Positions 1 to 6,330 of a DNA stretch of 11,683 nt are shown in pieces; within the stretch, counting starts at the first letter, position 1, and each line of letters opens with the position of its first letter. The stretch is taken from assembly GCA_021847855.1 (NCBI GenBank), contig JAJZOT010000017.1:1-11683 (forward strand). The letters are read 5' to 3'. The notes beneath the pieces were generated by a model. That model worked only from the letters and a program-made list of their open reading frames with translations, did not search any database and was not told where the DNA came from. The stretch comes from Thermoplasmata archaeon. GTDB lineage: Archaea; Thermoplasmatota; Thermoplasmata; Thermoplasmatales; Thermoplasmataceae. The translations under genes and the position numbers were made by a program.

Positions 1-169
1 GAACAGTTTTCCTCTTCACATCTTTGTTCAGTATTTTATAAACATCCTCTTCGCTGTAATCATACCGCTTGTTAGGCATCACAGTGTACCTGATCCTGCC
101 ATCATGTGCATAGACATGAAGCGTCTTTCTGGATATCTGTAACAGGTTCAGGACTTCTTCAGCTTTCAT
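1..169 (-). CDS. tnpA: IS607-family serine recombinase/transposase TnpA, N-terminal part (runs off left edge)
   Basis: The 56 visible residues begin MKAEEVLNLLQISRKTLHVY and continue with a short basic beta-wing segment (RIRYTVMPNKRYDYSEEDVY). This is the MerR-like helix-turn-helix that opens IS607-type transposases. In the family it is followed by a serine-recombinase catalytic domain (YARVS motif), which would lie left of position 1. Such proteins act on DNA as a site-specific recombinase that moves the element without terminal inverted repeats or target duplication. The start at 169 fits a TATA element 27 bases upstream and no Shine-Dalgarno, so a leaderless message. The partner tnpB normally follows tnpA and would be outside the window. 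Family assignment is firm; whether the gene is intact cannot be judged. Confidence 0.85.
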   Translation of the reverse strand, partial: MKAEEVLNLLQISRKTLHVYAHDGRIRYTVMPNKRYDYSEEDVYKILNKDVKRKTV

Positions 170-189
170 TGTTAATAATATATATATTA

Positions 190-201
190 TGTGTATATAA
201 T
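190..201 (-). promoter_or_regulatory. TATA element of tnpA
   Basis: On the minus strand the sequence reads ATTATATACACA here, centred about 27 bases before the tnpA ATG at 169. That is the archaeal spacing between TATA box and transcription start, so the transcript would begin at or next to the start codon. The remaining bases up to 396 hold no gene that I can support. Confidence 0.5.
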
Positions 202-396
202 GCTATCGTTATCATAGACTATATGGAATTACAATTTGGTTCATAATAATACTATTTGTTTAGTCAGGCAATTATTCTGATGCCGCGGAGTATCGGGTTG
301 AAACTTATCTCCTTCAAATGTCGGAATTTCTTGTTCATTCATTTCAAGTATTCCCCGATATCTGAAATAAAAGGTGATCCAATATAGGGTGAAATC

Positions 397-424
397 AAAA
401 AAAATTTGAGATAGAGTATATCTC
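397..424 (-). terminator. Hairpin plus T-tract terminator of the symporter operon
   Basis: Read on the minus strand, GAGATA-TACTC-TATCTC forms a 6-bp hairpin followed by AAATTTTTTTT. The stem starts inside the TGA stop codon of the symporter gene (423-425), so the coding region and the terminator overlap. T-rich tracts are the usual archaeal termination signal; the adjacent hairpin makes this one resemble a bacterial intrinsic terminator. Confidence 0.6.
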
Positions 425-1910
425 AGGTAAATTCATTATTGTCTATTATCCCCTCATCCTTTACCTTGCCCATTGCCATGAATACCAGCATTATGACGCC
501 CGTTACAATGAGATTGACAACAAGGGCGAATATACCAACATATATGAAATCAAGGTTCTTGTAGAGAGATGTACCAAACCCAAGCTGATACAGCATCGCT
601 ATTGCAGTGGTCATTCCTGCAAACCAACCCAGTCCAGCCGCATACTTGTTTACTTTTCTTGTATATAGGGAGATGTATACGGCCGGCAAGGTTTGTAATA
701 TAAAGGCCCCTCCCATTGTCTGCAGGTAAACTATCTCGGTAGATGCTGCCGGTACGAGGGAGAATGCAAGCGCCGCAATAATAACAACCACGACCAATGT
801 TCTGGACAGCCATGTTTGGGTTCCAGATGATGCATTGGGGTTAATATATTCCAGATATACATTTCTCGTGAGAAGGTTTGCTGATGCTATTGCCATTATG
901 GAGGCAGGCACTATACTACCCACAACAACTGCCGCAAAGACAAATGCGGTGAATGTACTGGGCATTTCGGCAATTATCAGATCAGGGAAAGCCAGTGAAC
1001 TGTTTGCCGGCGTATATAGATGTCCCGCCTGGACCACTGCAGCAATTCCCAGTATTGCAACAAATAACAGGAGTACGTTATAAAGTGGCAAAAGAGACGC
1101 GTTTCTTTTTATTGTTCTTGAATCTTTTGACCCAAGAGTCCCCGATACTGCGTGAGGATAGAGGAAAAGTGCCAGAGCCGATCCAAGAGCAAGGGTAACA
1201 TATCCAAGTTGCAGTACAGGTGGCAGGGATATGGTCTTTGGTGATATTGCACCCGCAGCAGCGAACATGTGGGTAAAGCCTCCAAGCTTTATTGGAATAT
1301 ATATAATCACCACAAGTACTGATAACCATATTATTGCGTCTTTTGCAATTGCAGTTAGGGCTGGTCCTCTCAACCCGCTCAGGAATGTAAAACCTGCAAC
1401 TAAAAGGAAAGCAATTATAAGGGCAATGGTGACAGGTATAAGAAGGGCACTCAAAACGTACTTTATGCCAACGATCTGAAGGGCGATATATGGCAATTCA
1501 GCCAGAACACCTGTAAGGGCAATCAGAAGAGCAAAAAATTTGCTCGAAAATCTGTCCTTTACGAAATCAGATGCGGTTATATACCCCCTTTTTTTGGATA
1601 CTGTCCATAACCTTGGCATAGTGGCGTATACTATTGGGTAGATCATTATCCCATATGTCACAGCGAACATTCCCAGAGTCCCACTGCTTGATGCCAGGCC
1701 CGGCACTGCTATGAGAGTGTATGCAGTATAAAGATCACCACCGAGCAGGAACCACATGACAACAGTACCGAATCTTCTCCCTCCTATACCCCATTCGGCG
1801 ATGTCATCCATTGTCTTTGGCTTTCTCCAAAAATATGCGAGAAATCCTATTGCCAGAACAATAATAACGACACCAAAGAATATCGCATATTGCGCAAGTG
1901 AAACAGCCAT
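423..1910 (-). CDS. Sodium:solute symporter (SSS) family transporter
   Basis: The 495-residue protein is almost wholly hydrophobic, with about 13 predicted membrane helices separated by short polar loops, the size and layout of the SSS family (LeuT fold). It starts with a helix (residues about 7-27), followed by WGIGGRRFGTVVMWFLLGGD, the GGR-type region after helix 1 that is typical of the family. These proteins move a solute into the cell using a cation gradient. The substrate cannot be read from sequence, and in an acidophile the coupling ion could be H+ rather than Na+. The start codon overlaps the stop of the DUF3311 gene upstream (TGATG), so the two are translationally coupled. The pairing of DUF3311 with an SSS transporter is a recurrent arrangement, which supports both calls. 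Confidence 0.88.
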   Translation of the reverse strand: MAVSLAQYAIFFGVVIIVLAIGFLAYFWRKPKTMDDIAEWGIGGRRFGTVVMWFLLGGDLYTAYTLIAVPGLASSSGTLGMFAVTYGIMIYPIVYATMPRLWTVSKKRGYITASDFVKDRFSSKFFALLIALTGVLAELPYIALQIVGIKYVLSALLIPVTIALIIAFLLVAGFTFLSGLRGPALTAIAKDAIIWLSVLVVIIYIPIKLGGFTHMFAAAGAISPKTISLPPVLQLGYVTLALGSALALFLYPHAVSGTLGSKDSRTIKRNASLLPLYNVLLLFVAILGIAAVVQAGHLYTPANSSLAFPDLIIAEMPSTFTAFVFAAVVVGSIVPASIMAIASANLLTRNVYLEYINPNASSGTQTWLSRTLVVVVIIAALAFSLVPAASTEIVYLQTMGGAFILQTLPAVYISLYTRKVNKYAAGLGWFAGMTTAIAMLYQLGFGTSLYKNLDFIYVGIFALVVNLIVTGVIMLVFMAMGKVKDEGIIDNNEFT

Positions 1911-2119
1911 CAGCTACCACTTCCTTTGGCCTGCTCGACTTTTTCAACGTAATATACAGTCATCGTTATGGCAGCAGCAATAAATATCCAGAGAAGTTGA
2001 TACCAATAAAAGAACGGCCAACCTCCTACTTCCGGATTAACACGGTTATAGATCCCTATACCAAGTACCATGAAAAAATACGGTATGGCTAGGAGAATAA
2101 ATTTCAGAAATTTATTCAT
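1910..2119 (-). CDS. DUF3311-type small membrane protein, partner of SSS transporter
   Basis: This 69-residue protein has two hydrophobic segments (about 4-23 and 42-62) separated by a short loop with NRVNPEVGGWPFFYWYQ. The N-R-V-x-P-x-x-x-G-x-P-F pattern is the hallmark of DUF3311 proteins, which are commonly encoded directly before SSS-family transporters. It probably sits in the cytoplasmic membrane and may be needed for assembly or activity of the transporter, though no biochemical role is established. Its TGA stop shares one base with the ATG of the transporter. The start at 2119 is supported by a good TATA/BRE element about 28 bases upstream. Confidence 0.82.
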   Translation of the reverse strand: MNKFLKFILLAIPYFFMVLGIGIYNRVNPEVGGWPFFYWYQLLWIFIAAAITMTVYYVEKVEQAKGSGS

Positions 2120-2141
2120 GAAAAGAGCAATGATCTAAAGT

Positions 2142-2160
2142 CTATTTTAATATTTCCTTT
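2142..2160 (-). promoter_or_regulatory. BRE/TATA promoter of the DUF3311-symporter operon
   Basis: The minus strand reads AAAGGAAATATTAAAATAG: a purine-rich BRE-like stretch followed by an A/T-rich TATA element centred about 28 bases before the ATG at 2119. The predicted transcript is leaderless or nearly so. The structured block at 2300-2463 is therefore unlikely to be the leader of this operon. Confidence 0.6.
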
Positions 2161-2299
2161 GAAGTAAATTTTTTAACATATCGAGCTGGAATTCTCCTTT
2201 CGCAAAATATGGGATAAAACGAGGGAAAACACAATATTGTTGTCAGGATATTGTTCAGTCCACTGACCGACAGGAGTGAAAGAGGAGAGATAACATATT

Positions 2300-2463
2300 G
2301 CTTCATGCGTGCCTGTGCACGCAAAGTGGATGGCTTAGAAAGAAGGACGGCGTACCTTCGGGTCGAAGGGAATCCAAGCCCATGGAGATTCCGCCAGCAA
2401 CCTTCGAATTAGGAAGCTCACTGCGGGATCTGGGAGAGGAGATCACTGTTATTTGCCAAATAA
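2300..2463 (+). ncRNA. Candidate structured non-coding RNA (unrecognised family)
   Basis: This block is clearly richer in G+C than its flanks and full of nested complementarity. A 7-bp hairpin (TGCGTGC/GCACGCA, 2306-2323) leads into one long composite helix: AGTG 2325-2328 with CACT 2419-2422, GCTT 2333-2336 with AAGC 2414-2417, GAAGG 2342-2346 with CCTTC 2401-2405, and GGCG 2349-2352 with CGCC 2392-2395. The innermost helix encloses two hairpins that abut with no linker: CCTTCG/CGAAGG (2355-2369) and GAATC/GATTC (2370-2391), making a three-way junction. After it come GATCT/AGATC with loop GGGAGAGG (2427-2444) and TTATTT/AAATAA (2449-2463). A possible G-U pair (2329-2418) slightly favours the plus strand. 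It lacks the motifs I would expect of RNase P RNA, SRP RNA, tRNA or common riboswitches. Strand and ends are uncertain. Confidence 0.5.
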
Positions 2464-2477
2464 TAGCCTGGTTGAAA

Positions 2478-2666
2478 TCAGTCATAGCCACAGCCGCACT
2501 GTATGGCATCTATTTCCCTCTCATGTTCCACTCCGCACATTGAACATTCATACTTTCCTTTTTCCAGAAGCTTCACCCCCATCATTACAAAATGAACCAT
2601 GGGATGCATATAAAATTTACGATTCAAATATTCGTCAATTGACTTAATTTTTGGGAGATTTAACAT
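2478..2666 (-). CDS. Small cysteine-rich (putative zinc-ribbon) protein
   Basis: This is a 62-residue hypothetical protein. The C-terminal third carries C-x-x-C (residues 41 and 44, in YECSMCG), a histidine at 48, and C-x-C-G (57 and 59), a compact arrangement able to bind one zinc ion. The N-terminal part is basic and hydrophobic (RKFYMHPMVHFVMMGVKLLEK) and could form a helix. I do not recognise the family. Support for a real gene is the cysteine spacing, the lack of a competing frame, and a weak A/T-rich element (TTCAAAATAG) about 21-25 bases before the ATG. Internal methionines at 20, 23, 28 and 29 are alternative starts that would keep the zinc motif. It is not part of an operon: the hydrolase to its right is divergent. 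Confidence 0.5.
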   Translation of the reverse strand: MLNLPKIKSIDEYLNRKFYMHPMVHFVMMGVKLLEKGKYECSMCGVEHEREIDAIQCGCGYD

Positions 2667-2736
2667 ACGCAGGGGCTATTTTGAATGCTGGAAGAATTTT
2701 TGTACCGCTCTGTTAAACTACCTGTAAATTTCCCTT

Positions 2737-2748
2737 CATATTTTATAG
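2737..2748 (+). promoter_or_regulatory. TATA element of the alpha/beta hydrolase gene
   Basis: CATATTTTATAG is centred about 25 bases before the ATG at 2768, which places the transcript start at the start codon itself (leaderless). No Shine-Dalgarno-like sequence lies in between. Confidence 0.55.
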
Positions 2749-2767
2749 GTAGATTACATAAACAGGC

Positions 2768-3397
2768 ATGGAAGTAAAGGTTATTGAAGAAGAAATCAAC
2801 GTTGCCGGTTCACAGATATTTCAAAGAAAATACCATAACAGTGAAAATAAGAAGAATATGCTTCTTCTCCACGGGTGGGCGTTTACCTCTAAAAACTGGG
2901 AAGATATAGGAGTTTTCGATCATTTTTCCAGACTGGGTTTTAATGTATATGCAATAGACTATCCCGGCTTTGGGAAGTCACCATCATCGGAAAAATACGG
3001 GATTGATAGAGGAAAAATAACTAATGGATCAAAACTGGTAAATGATTACTTGGCGGCATCCGGACTGGATCATGCATTTCTTTTGGGTGCTTCAATGGGA
3101 GGTGGCATTGTTATGCGTTCAATCCTTGACTTCCCCCAGAAAGTGGATGGAGTTATTGCAGTTGCTCCTGCCTGGGTTGAAAATGAAGAGAATAGAATGA
3201 AAAAAATTGAAAAACCTGTTCTTTTTATCTGGGGGTCAGAAGACAGTGTTATCTCTCCTGATCTCGGAAAAATATATTCAAAGGCAGTAAATGGATCTGA
3301 ACTTGAAATAATCAAAGGAGCCGGGCATCCTGCATATCTTCATAACCCAGAAGAGTTTTTCTCTCTTTCGGAAAAATTCCTGAAGAAATTCAGTTGA
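2768..3397 (+). CDS. Alpha/beta hydrolase
   Basis: The 209-residue protein has the alpha/beta-hydrolase motifs in order: LLLHGW at 32-37 (oxyanion-hole HG), YPGFGKS at 65-71, the nucleophile elbow GASMGG with Ser109, the acid in WGSEDSV (Asp159), and the catalytic histidine in GAGHPAY (His187). There is no signal peptide, so it is probably a cytoplasmic esterase/hydrolase. At about 210 residues it is small, with almost no lid domain between strands 6 and 7, similar in size to the CIB/ABHD14-like group (resemblance from memory). The substrate cannot be predicted. It is a single gene with its own leaderless promoter. A weak hairpin (GCCC/GGGC, 3402-3416) followed by TGTTTA is all there is to see as a terminator. 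Confidence 0.9.
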   Translation: MEVKVIEEEINVAGSQIFQRKYHNSENKKNMLLLHGWAFTSKNWEDIGVFDHFSRLGFNVYAIDYPGFGKSPSSEKYGIDRGKITNGSKLVNDYLAASGLDHAFLLGASMGGGIVMRSILDFPQKVDGVIAVAPAWVENEENRMKKIEKPVLFIWGSEDSVISPDLGKIYSKAVNGSELEIIKGAGHPAYLHNPEEFFSLSEKFLKKFS

Positions 3398-3613
3398 ATA
3401 TGCCCATTTTTCGGGCTGTTTAGAGCAGTCTTCTGGACTTACCACCTTAAGACGCAAATATACGAACTTTAGAGAAGAGATCTGTTATGGATACTAAGAA
3501 TAATAACAGATGATGGTAGAATTGTAACCTGGACAGCATAAAAATGAAAAAAAATTTGCAGCAGTATTAATACACGGGACATAACTGCCCTTTGCTGAGT
3601 GCAATATTTGTAT
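3398..3613. other. Non-coding stretch upstream of the vapB remnant
   Basis: No coding signal on either strand. It holds a weak GCCC/GGGC hairpin just after the hydrolase stop, a 9-bp inverted repeat (listed separately), and short A-rich tracts around 3540-3560. With the gene remnants up to 4311 it forms a stretch of about 900 bases without an intact gene. Confidence 0.5.
3480..3511. repeat. Perfect 9-bp inverted repeat
   Basis: ATCTGTTAT (3480-3488) and ATAACAGAT (3503-3511) are exact reverse complements separated by 14 bases. It could form a hairpin or be a spaced dyad binding site. It lies far from any intact gene start (about 80 bases after the hydrolase stop and 120 before the vapB start), so its role is unclear. 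Confidence 0.55.
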
Positions 3614-3625
3614 TACCAATTGGTA
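3614..3625. promoter_or_regulatory. Palindromic operator candidate of the vapBC remnant
   Basis: TACCAATTGGTA is a perfect 12-base palindrome lying 9 bases before the vapB ATG. The flanks also give a direct repeat of GTATTAC on either side of the AATTG core. VapB antitoxins, alone or with VapC, commonly repress their own promoter by binding such a dyad, so this is the natural place for the autoregulatory site. The assignment rests on position and symmetry only. Confidence 0.45.
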
Positions 3626-3634
3626 TTACATGTT

Positions 3635-3884
3635 ATGGAGATTATAACCGCCAGGATTGATAAGGAAACAAAAGAAAAAATGAAAAAAATTTTCTTGTAT
3701 CAACTGGAGCGATGTGAACAGAGAATCTGTAATCAGGCGAATAACGGAGGAGGAGTCTAAAAGACTTACAATTAACAGAAACGAGATAGCGGAGGGTATT
3801 GCAATAGCCGCAAAGGTCCGCAAGTCATCACGAGGATGGAATTCCACAGAGGAAATAAGGAAATGGAGAGACCAGGGAACATAG
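3635..3884 (+). pseudogene. vapB: Frameshifted VapB-family antitoxin
   Basis: The frame from ATG 3635 starts MEIITARIDKETKEKMKKI, typical of the N-terminus of archaeal VapB antitoxins. It then runs out of frame and stops after 41 residues. Removing one T from the ATTTTC run (3690-3693) restores a continuous 82-residue antitoxin: INWSDVNRESVIRRI, then RKSSRGWNSTEEIRKWRDQ, the usual C-terminal toxin-binding tail. The total length of 250 bases is 82 codons plus stop plus one base, which fits a single inserted base. The lesion sits in an A7T4 run, so a sequencing error or a slippage-prone site must be considered. The gene overlaps the vapC remnant by 22 bases, the normal antitoxin-toxin arrangement. 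Confidence 0.75.
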
Positions 3885-4070
3885 TACCTGATGCCTCAGT
3901 CGTGGTAAAATGGTTCGTTGATGAGGAACACCGACATATCTTTACAATTACTTGAGGATTATCTGAATGGCAAAGTAACGCTCTATTCTGTTCAGCTGAT
4001 GCCTTATGAGGTCATTAATGCCCTTAGATATAATAGGCTACAGATGAGAGACGCCTCAAAATATATATGA
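3863..4070 (+). pseudogene. vapC: Frameshifted and truncated VapC PIN-domain toxin
   Basis: From ATG 3863 the frame reads MERPGNIVPDASVVVKWFVD, the start of a PIN-domain ribonuclease with the first catalytic aspartate in PDAS. It breaks at about 3931 and stops at TGA 3949-3951 region after some 30 residues. A neighbouring frame carries on with SLQLLEDYLNGKVTLYSVQL and MPYEVINALRYNRLQ, containing the second acidic residue (MPYE), and stops at 4070. Supplying two missing bases after GAACAC would join the frames. Family members are about 130 residues; this one ends at about 70 and lacks the C-terminal half with the remaining acidic residues. Unlike the antitoxin lesion, the truncation cannot be a single read error, so the toxin is dead. 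Confidence 0.75.
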
Positions 4071-4106
4071 AAGAGCTTATCGTGTAGGTACTTTGAGTAC
4101 ATGCGT

Positions 4107-4223
4107 TTAAGCCAGTGCATTTGAATTACCGACACTTTCGCAGAGACCGCAGTTCATGCACCTTTCAGTTTCTGATTCAATTCTGTCCATCAGTTGTCCT
4201 GATTCGGGGTCATCTTTTCCCAT
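4107..4223 (-). pseudogene. Severed N-terminus of a 4Fe-4S oxidoreductase
   Basis: A 38-residue frame starts MGKDDPESGQLMDRIESETE and contains R-C-M-N-C-G-L-C-E-S-V (first cysteine at residue 22). This matches the opening of a ferredoxin-type cluster site (C-x2-C-x2-C-x3-C-P) as found at the N-terminus of GlpC/HdrD/glycolate-oxidase-type iron-sulfur subunits. The fourth cysteine and its proline should follow at once, but the sequence turns into GNSNALA and stops. A TATA-like TTTAAAACC lies upstream (about 4255-4263). I read it as the stump of a gene whose remainder was deleted, ending about 40 bases from the vapC remnant. It could instead be a chance small ORF, but the cysteine cluster argues against that. 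Confidence 0.5.
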
Positions 4224-4311
4224 AATGGGTCAGTATGATAAACCGTGAAATGATGGTTTTAAAACTATTTCATCCTGAAAGTTCCTGAGACCTGTAACCT
4301 CCTTTAAATGA

Positions 4312-5232
4312 TCAGGGTTGCCTGAAACCATCATCTTCAATCAAAGTACCATCAGAGAACGGATCATACACACTCCTTACCCTTATGCTCACCATCTCCT
4401 TTCTTGCCTGAGATACTGCAAGGGGATGCACAATTTTTGCACCTCCCAGGGATATCTTTTCAGCCTGATCGTACGATAAGTTCCTCAGGACCCTGCAAGC
4501 AACCTGGTCTTTCGGATCACCGGTCATTATTCCATCCACATCTTTCCACAGGGTAAGATTCATGGAACCCACGCATGATGCAACAACAGATGCGGTATAG
4601 TCGCTTCCATCCCTGCCTAGAAGGGTTGTTTCTCCCTTCGTGTTTCTTCCTATATAGCCTGTAATTACTGGTATTTTACCGTACATCACGTCCTTTATCA
4701 GGGTATCCCTGATATTCAGGGCAGTTTTTTCAATGGAAACAATCCCGTTGAGGTAATCTCCCTCAGTTATTACACCAAGATCGTCAGCCTGATACCCCAC
4801 TGCTGATTTTCCAGCCTGCCTTAGAGCTGCAACTGTGAGATCCACTGAAAGTCTTTCTCCGAAACTCTGAAGAAATGCCGATATTCTCTCCGGTTTTTCC
4901 GCATTACCTGACATGATCAGTTCAAGTTTCTCCATTCTCTCCAGTGATGATTTCAGATCTCTGCGGTAATTGTTGAGAAAAACACCCTTAAGTGCCAATT
5001 CCGCTATCTCCATATGCCTCTTGAAGAGAAAGTCTGAAAGGCCACTCATGTCTATTTTTCCCGGGGACTGACTCATATACCCGATTATTGAGCTGGTTAC
5101 ACCCTTCAGAGCGCTCATAACAATAATGCAGTCACTATCATCTGATATGATCTCAACAACCCTTGAAAATCCATCTGCATCAGCAAGGCATGACCCCCCG
5201 AATTTCATCACCTTGATTTTTTTTGGTTCCAT
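4312..5232 (-). CDS. lysC: Aspartate kinase without ACT domains
   Basis: Phosphorylates L-aspartate with ATP, the first step towards threonine, methionine and (in some lineages) lysine. Amino-acid-kinase motifs in order: KFGGS at 10-14, SFGERLS at 123-129, LLGRDGSDYTA at 204-214, WKDVDGIMTGDPKD at 229-242, and YDQAEKISLGGAKIVHP at 254-270. The GRDGSDYTA and WKDVDG forms recall the ThrA/eukaryotic branch of aspartate kinases. At 306 residues it stops just after the kinase domain; the usual enzyme is about 400-470 residues with two C-terminal ACT domains that bind threonine or lysine. Feedback control, if any, must reside elsewhere. The start is fixed by the TGA of asd directly before it (TGAATG), and the pair is one operon, asd first. 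Confidence 0.92.
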   Translation of the reverse strand: MEPKKIKVMKFGGSCLADADGFSRVVEIISDDSDCIIVMSALKGVTSSIIGYMSQSPGKIDMSGLSDFLFKRHMEIAELALKGVFLNNYRRDLKSSLERMEKLELIMSGNAEKPERISAFLQSFGERLSVDLTVAALRQAGKSAVGYQADDLGVITEGDYLNGIVSIEKTALNIRDTLIKDVMYGKIPVITGYIGRNTKGETTLLGRDGSDYTASVVASCVGSMNLTLWKDVDGIMTGDPKDQVACRVLRNLSYDQAEKISLGGAKIVHPLAVSQARKEMVSIRVRSVYDPFSDGTLIEDDGFRQP

Positions 5233-6285
5233 TCAGATCCACCCCATTTTAAACATTAACTCCGCATTCAGAACTGACCCCCCAGCCGCTCCCCTTATGG
5301 TGTTGTGTGAAAGGGTGACATACCGTAATCTACTGTCGGAAAGCTTTACCCTTCCCACTGTTGCGGACATCCCTCTTGATCTTTCAGAGGAACCGGCCAT
5401 GGAATCGAGGGATGGCTGTGGCCTGTTCTCCTCAGATCTCAATATTACAGGATTTTCCGGAGCAGAAGGTAGCTTCATCTCCTGAGGCAGTGACCTGAAA
5501 TTCCTGAAGGATTCAAGTACTTCATACTCCTCAACATCCTGGCCCAGAGTTGCCTGTACAACCTCAAGATGTGAATCCCTAACGGGTACCCGGACACATG
5601 TCGGAAATACCTTTATTTCTGAATTCCTGATGTGGCCGGATTCATACGTGCCAAACATCTTCGGTATCTCCTGTGATATTTTTTCCTCCTCCTGTGAAAT
5701 GTATGGTACCAGATTGTCCATTATGTCCAGCGATGGTACACCCGGGTAACCTGCACCACTTGCTGCCTGGAATGTGGTAACGTTTACCTCACTTATGCCG
5801 AACTTCATGACAGGCTTCAGGGACAGGGCCAGTCCTATGGAACTGCAGTTTCCGTTTGCAACAATGAAACCATGTTTTCCCCTGACAGTTTCCAGGCATT
5901 CATGATTCACCTCCGGAACCACAAGAGGAACACTCTCCATCATCCTGTTGGCAGAGGCATTTGTAAAGACCTTGAAATTCAGGGACGCAAGTTCCATTTC
6001 TATTTCTCTGGCCAGATCGTTTGGGAGAGCACTAAAAACAATATCTGGATCGAGTTTGCTTATCGCGTCCACATCGAGATGGTCTATCCTTTTCCGGAGA
6101 AGTTCTGGATCGGAAATGGAGTGTTCCGGTATTTTCAGCACGTCTACGAGTCTTTTTCCGTCGCTTGTAGAACCGCCAAAAAGTCCCGTGATATTGAAAA
6201 AAGGGTGATTTGACAGCATCTGACAGAATCTCTGCCCCACAAGTCCACTTGCACCCAGTATAACTGCATTCCTCTTTTCCATCAT
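5233..6285 (-). CDS. asd: Aspartate-semialdehyde dehydrogenase (archaeal/fungal type)
   Basis: Reduces aspartyl phosphate to aspartate semialdehyde with NADPH, directly after the aspartate kinase encoded downstream. Visible landmarks (350-residue numbering): GASGLVGQRF at 11-20 for NADPH binding; the active-site cysteine Cys147 in NGNCSSIG (usually NPNCS/T, so Asn-Gly is a small deviation); SGAGYPG at 176-182; the acid-base His239 in RDSHLE; and LPSAPENPV...ENRPQP and HNTIRGAAGGS near the end, typical of the archaeal type. The frame is open to 6336, but a Shine-Dalgarno-like GGGAG sits five bases before the Met at 6285 (ATGATG; the second ATG at 6282 is the alternative), so the extra 17 residues are probably not translated. 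Confidence 0.93.
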   Translation of the reverse strand: MMEKRNAVILGASGLVGQRFCQMLSNHPFFNITGLFGGSTSDGKRLVDVLKIPEHSISDPELLRKRIDHLDVDAISKLDPDIVFSALPNDLAREIEMELASLNFKVFTNASANRMMESVPLVVPEVNHECLETVRGKHGFIVANGNCSSIGLALSLKPVMKFGISEVNVTTFQAASGAGYPGVPSLDIMDNLVPYISQEEEKISQEIPKMFGTYESGHIRNSEIKVFPTCVRVPVRDSHLEVVQATLGQDVEEYEVLESFRNFRSLPQEMKLPSAPENPVILRSEENRPQPSLDSMAGSSERSRGMSATVGRVKLSDSRLRYVTLSHNTIRGAAGGSVLNAELMFKMGWI

Positions 6286-6330
6286 ATCATCTCCCAATTT
6301 ACTGGACCTGCAGAATCGTAATACCTTAAA
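6286..6330 (-). promoter_or_regulatory. Promoter and ribosome binding site of the asd-lysC operon
   Basis: On the minus strand TTTAAGGTAT (6330-6321) is a TATA-like element; a transcript would start around 6302-6305. The short leader then carries GGGAG (6295-6291), five bases before ATG 6285. This is the clearest ribosome binding site in the window and decides the asd start. Confidence 0.5.

Noticed and set aside
241..342. 33-codon minus-strand frame starting MNEQEIPTFEGDKF
   Set aside because: Too short, no promoter and no motif; may be a relic near the IS607 end, but nothing proves it.
290..361. 7-bp inverted repeat TATCGGG/CCCGATA as possible element ends
   Set aside because: IS607 elements lack terminal inverted repeats and a 7-bp match over 60 bases is expected by chance in a window this size.
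2326..2349. Short resemblance to the 5' end of 23S rRNA (GTGGATGGCTTAG and GAAGGACG)
   Set aside because: The similarity stops after about 20 bases and the expected following rRNA sequence is absent; the surrounding helices do not match 23S folding.
2400..2413. tRNA T-arm-like CCTTCGAATTAGG
   Set aside because: The stem is only three pairs and no anticodon or acceptor stem fits around it.
2298..2543. 81-codon plus-strand frame and the overlapping 68-codon minus-strand frame over the structured block
   Set aside because: Both look like frames that happen to be open through a structured RNA; no motif, odd composition, no promoter at the right distance.
5126..5485. 119-codon plus-strand frame opposite asd and lysC
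   Set aside because: Shadow of two well-supported minus-strand genes; no family features.
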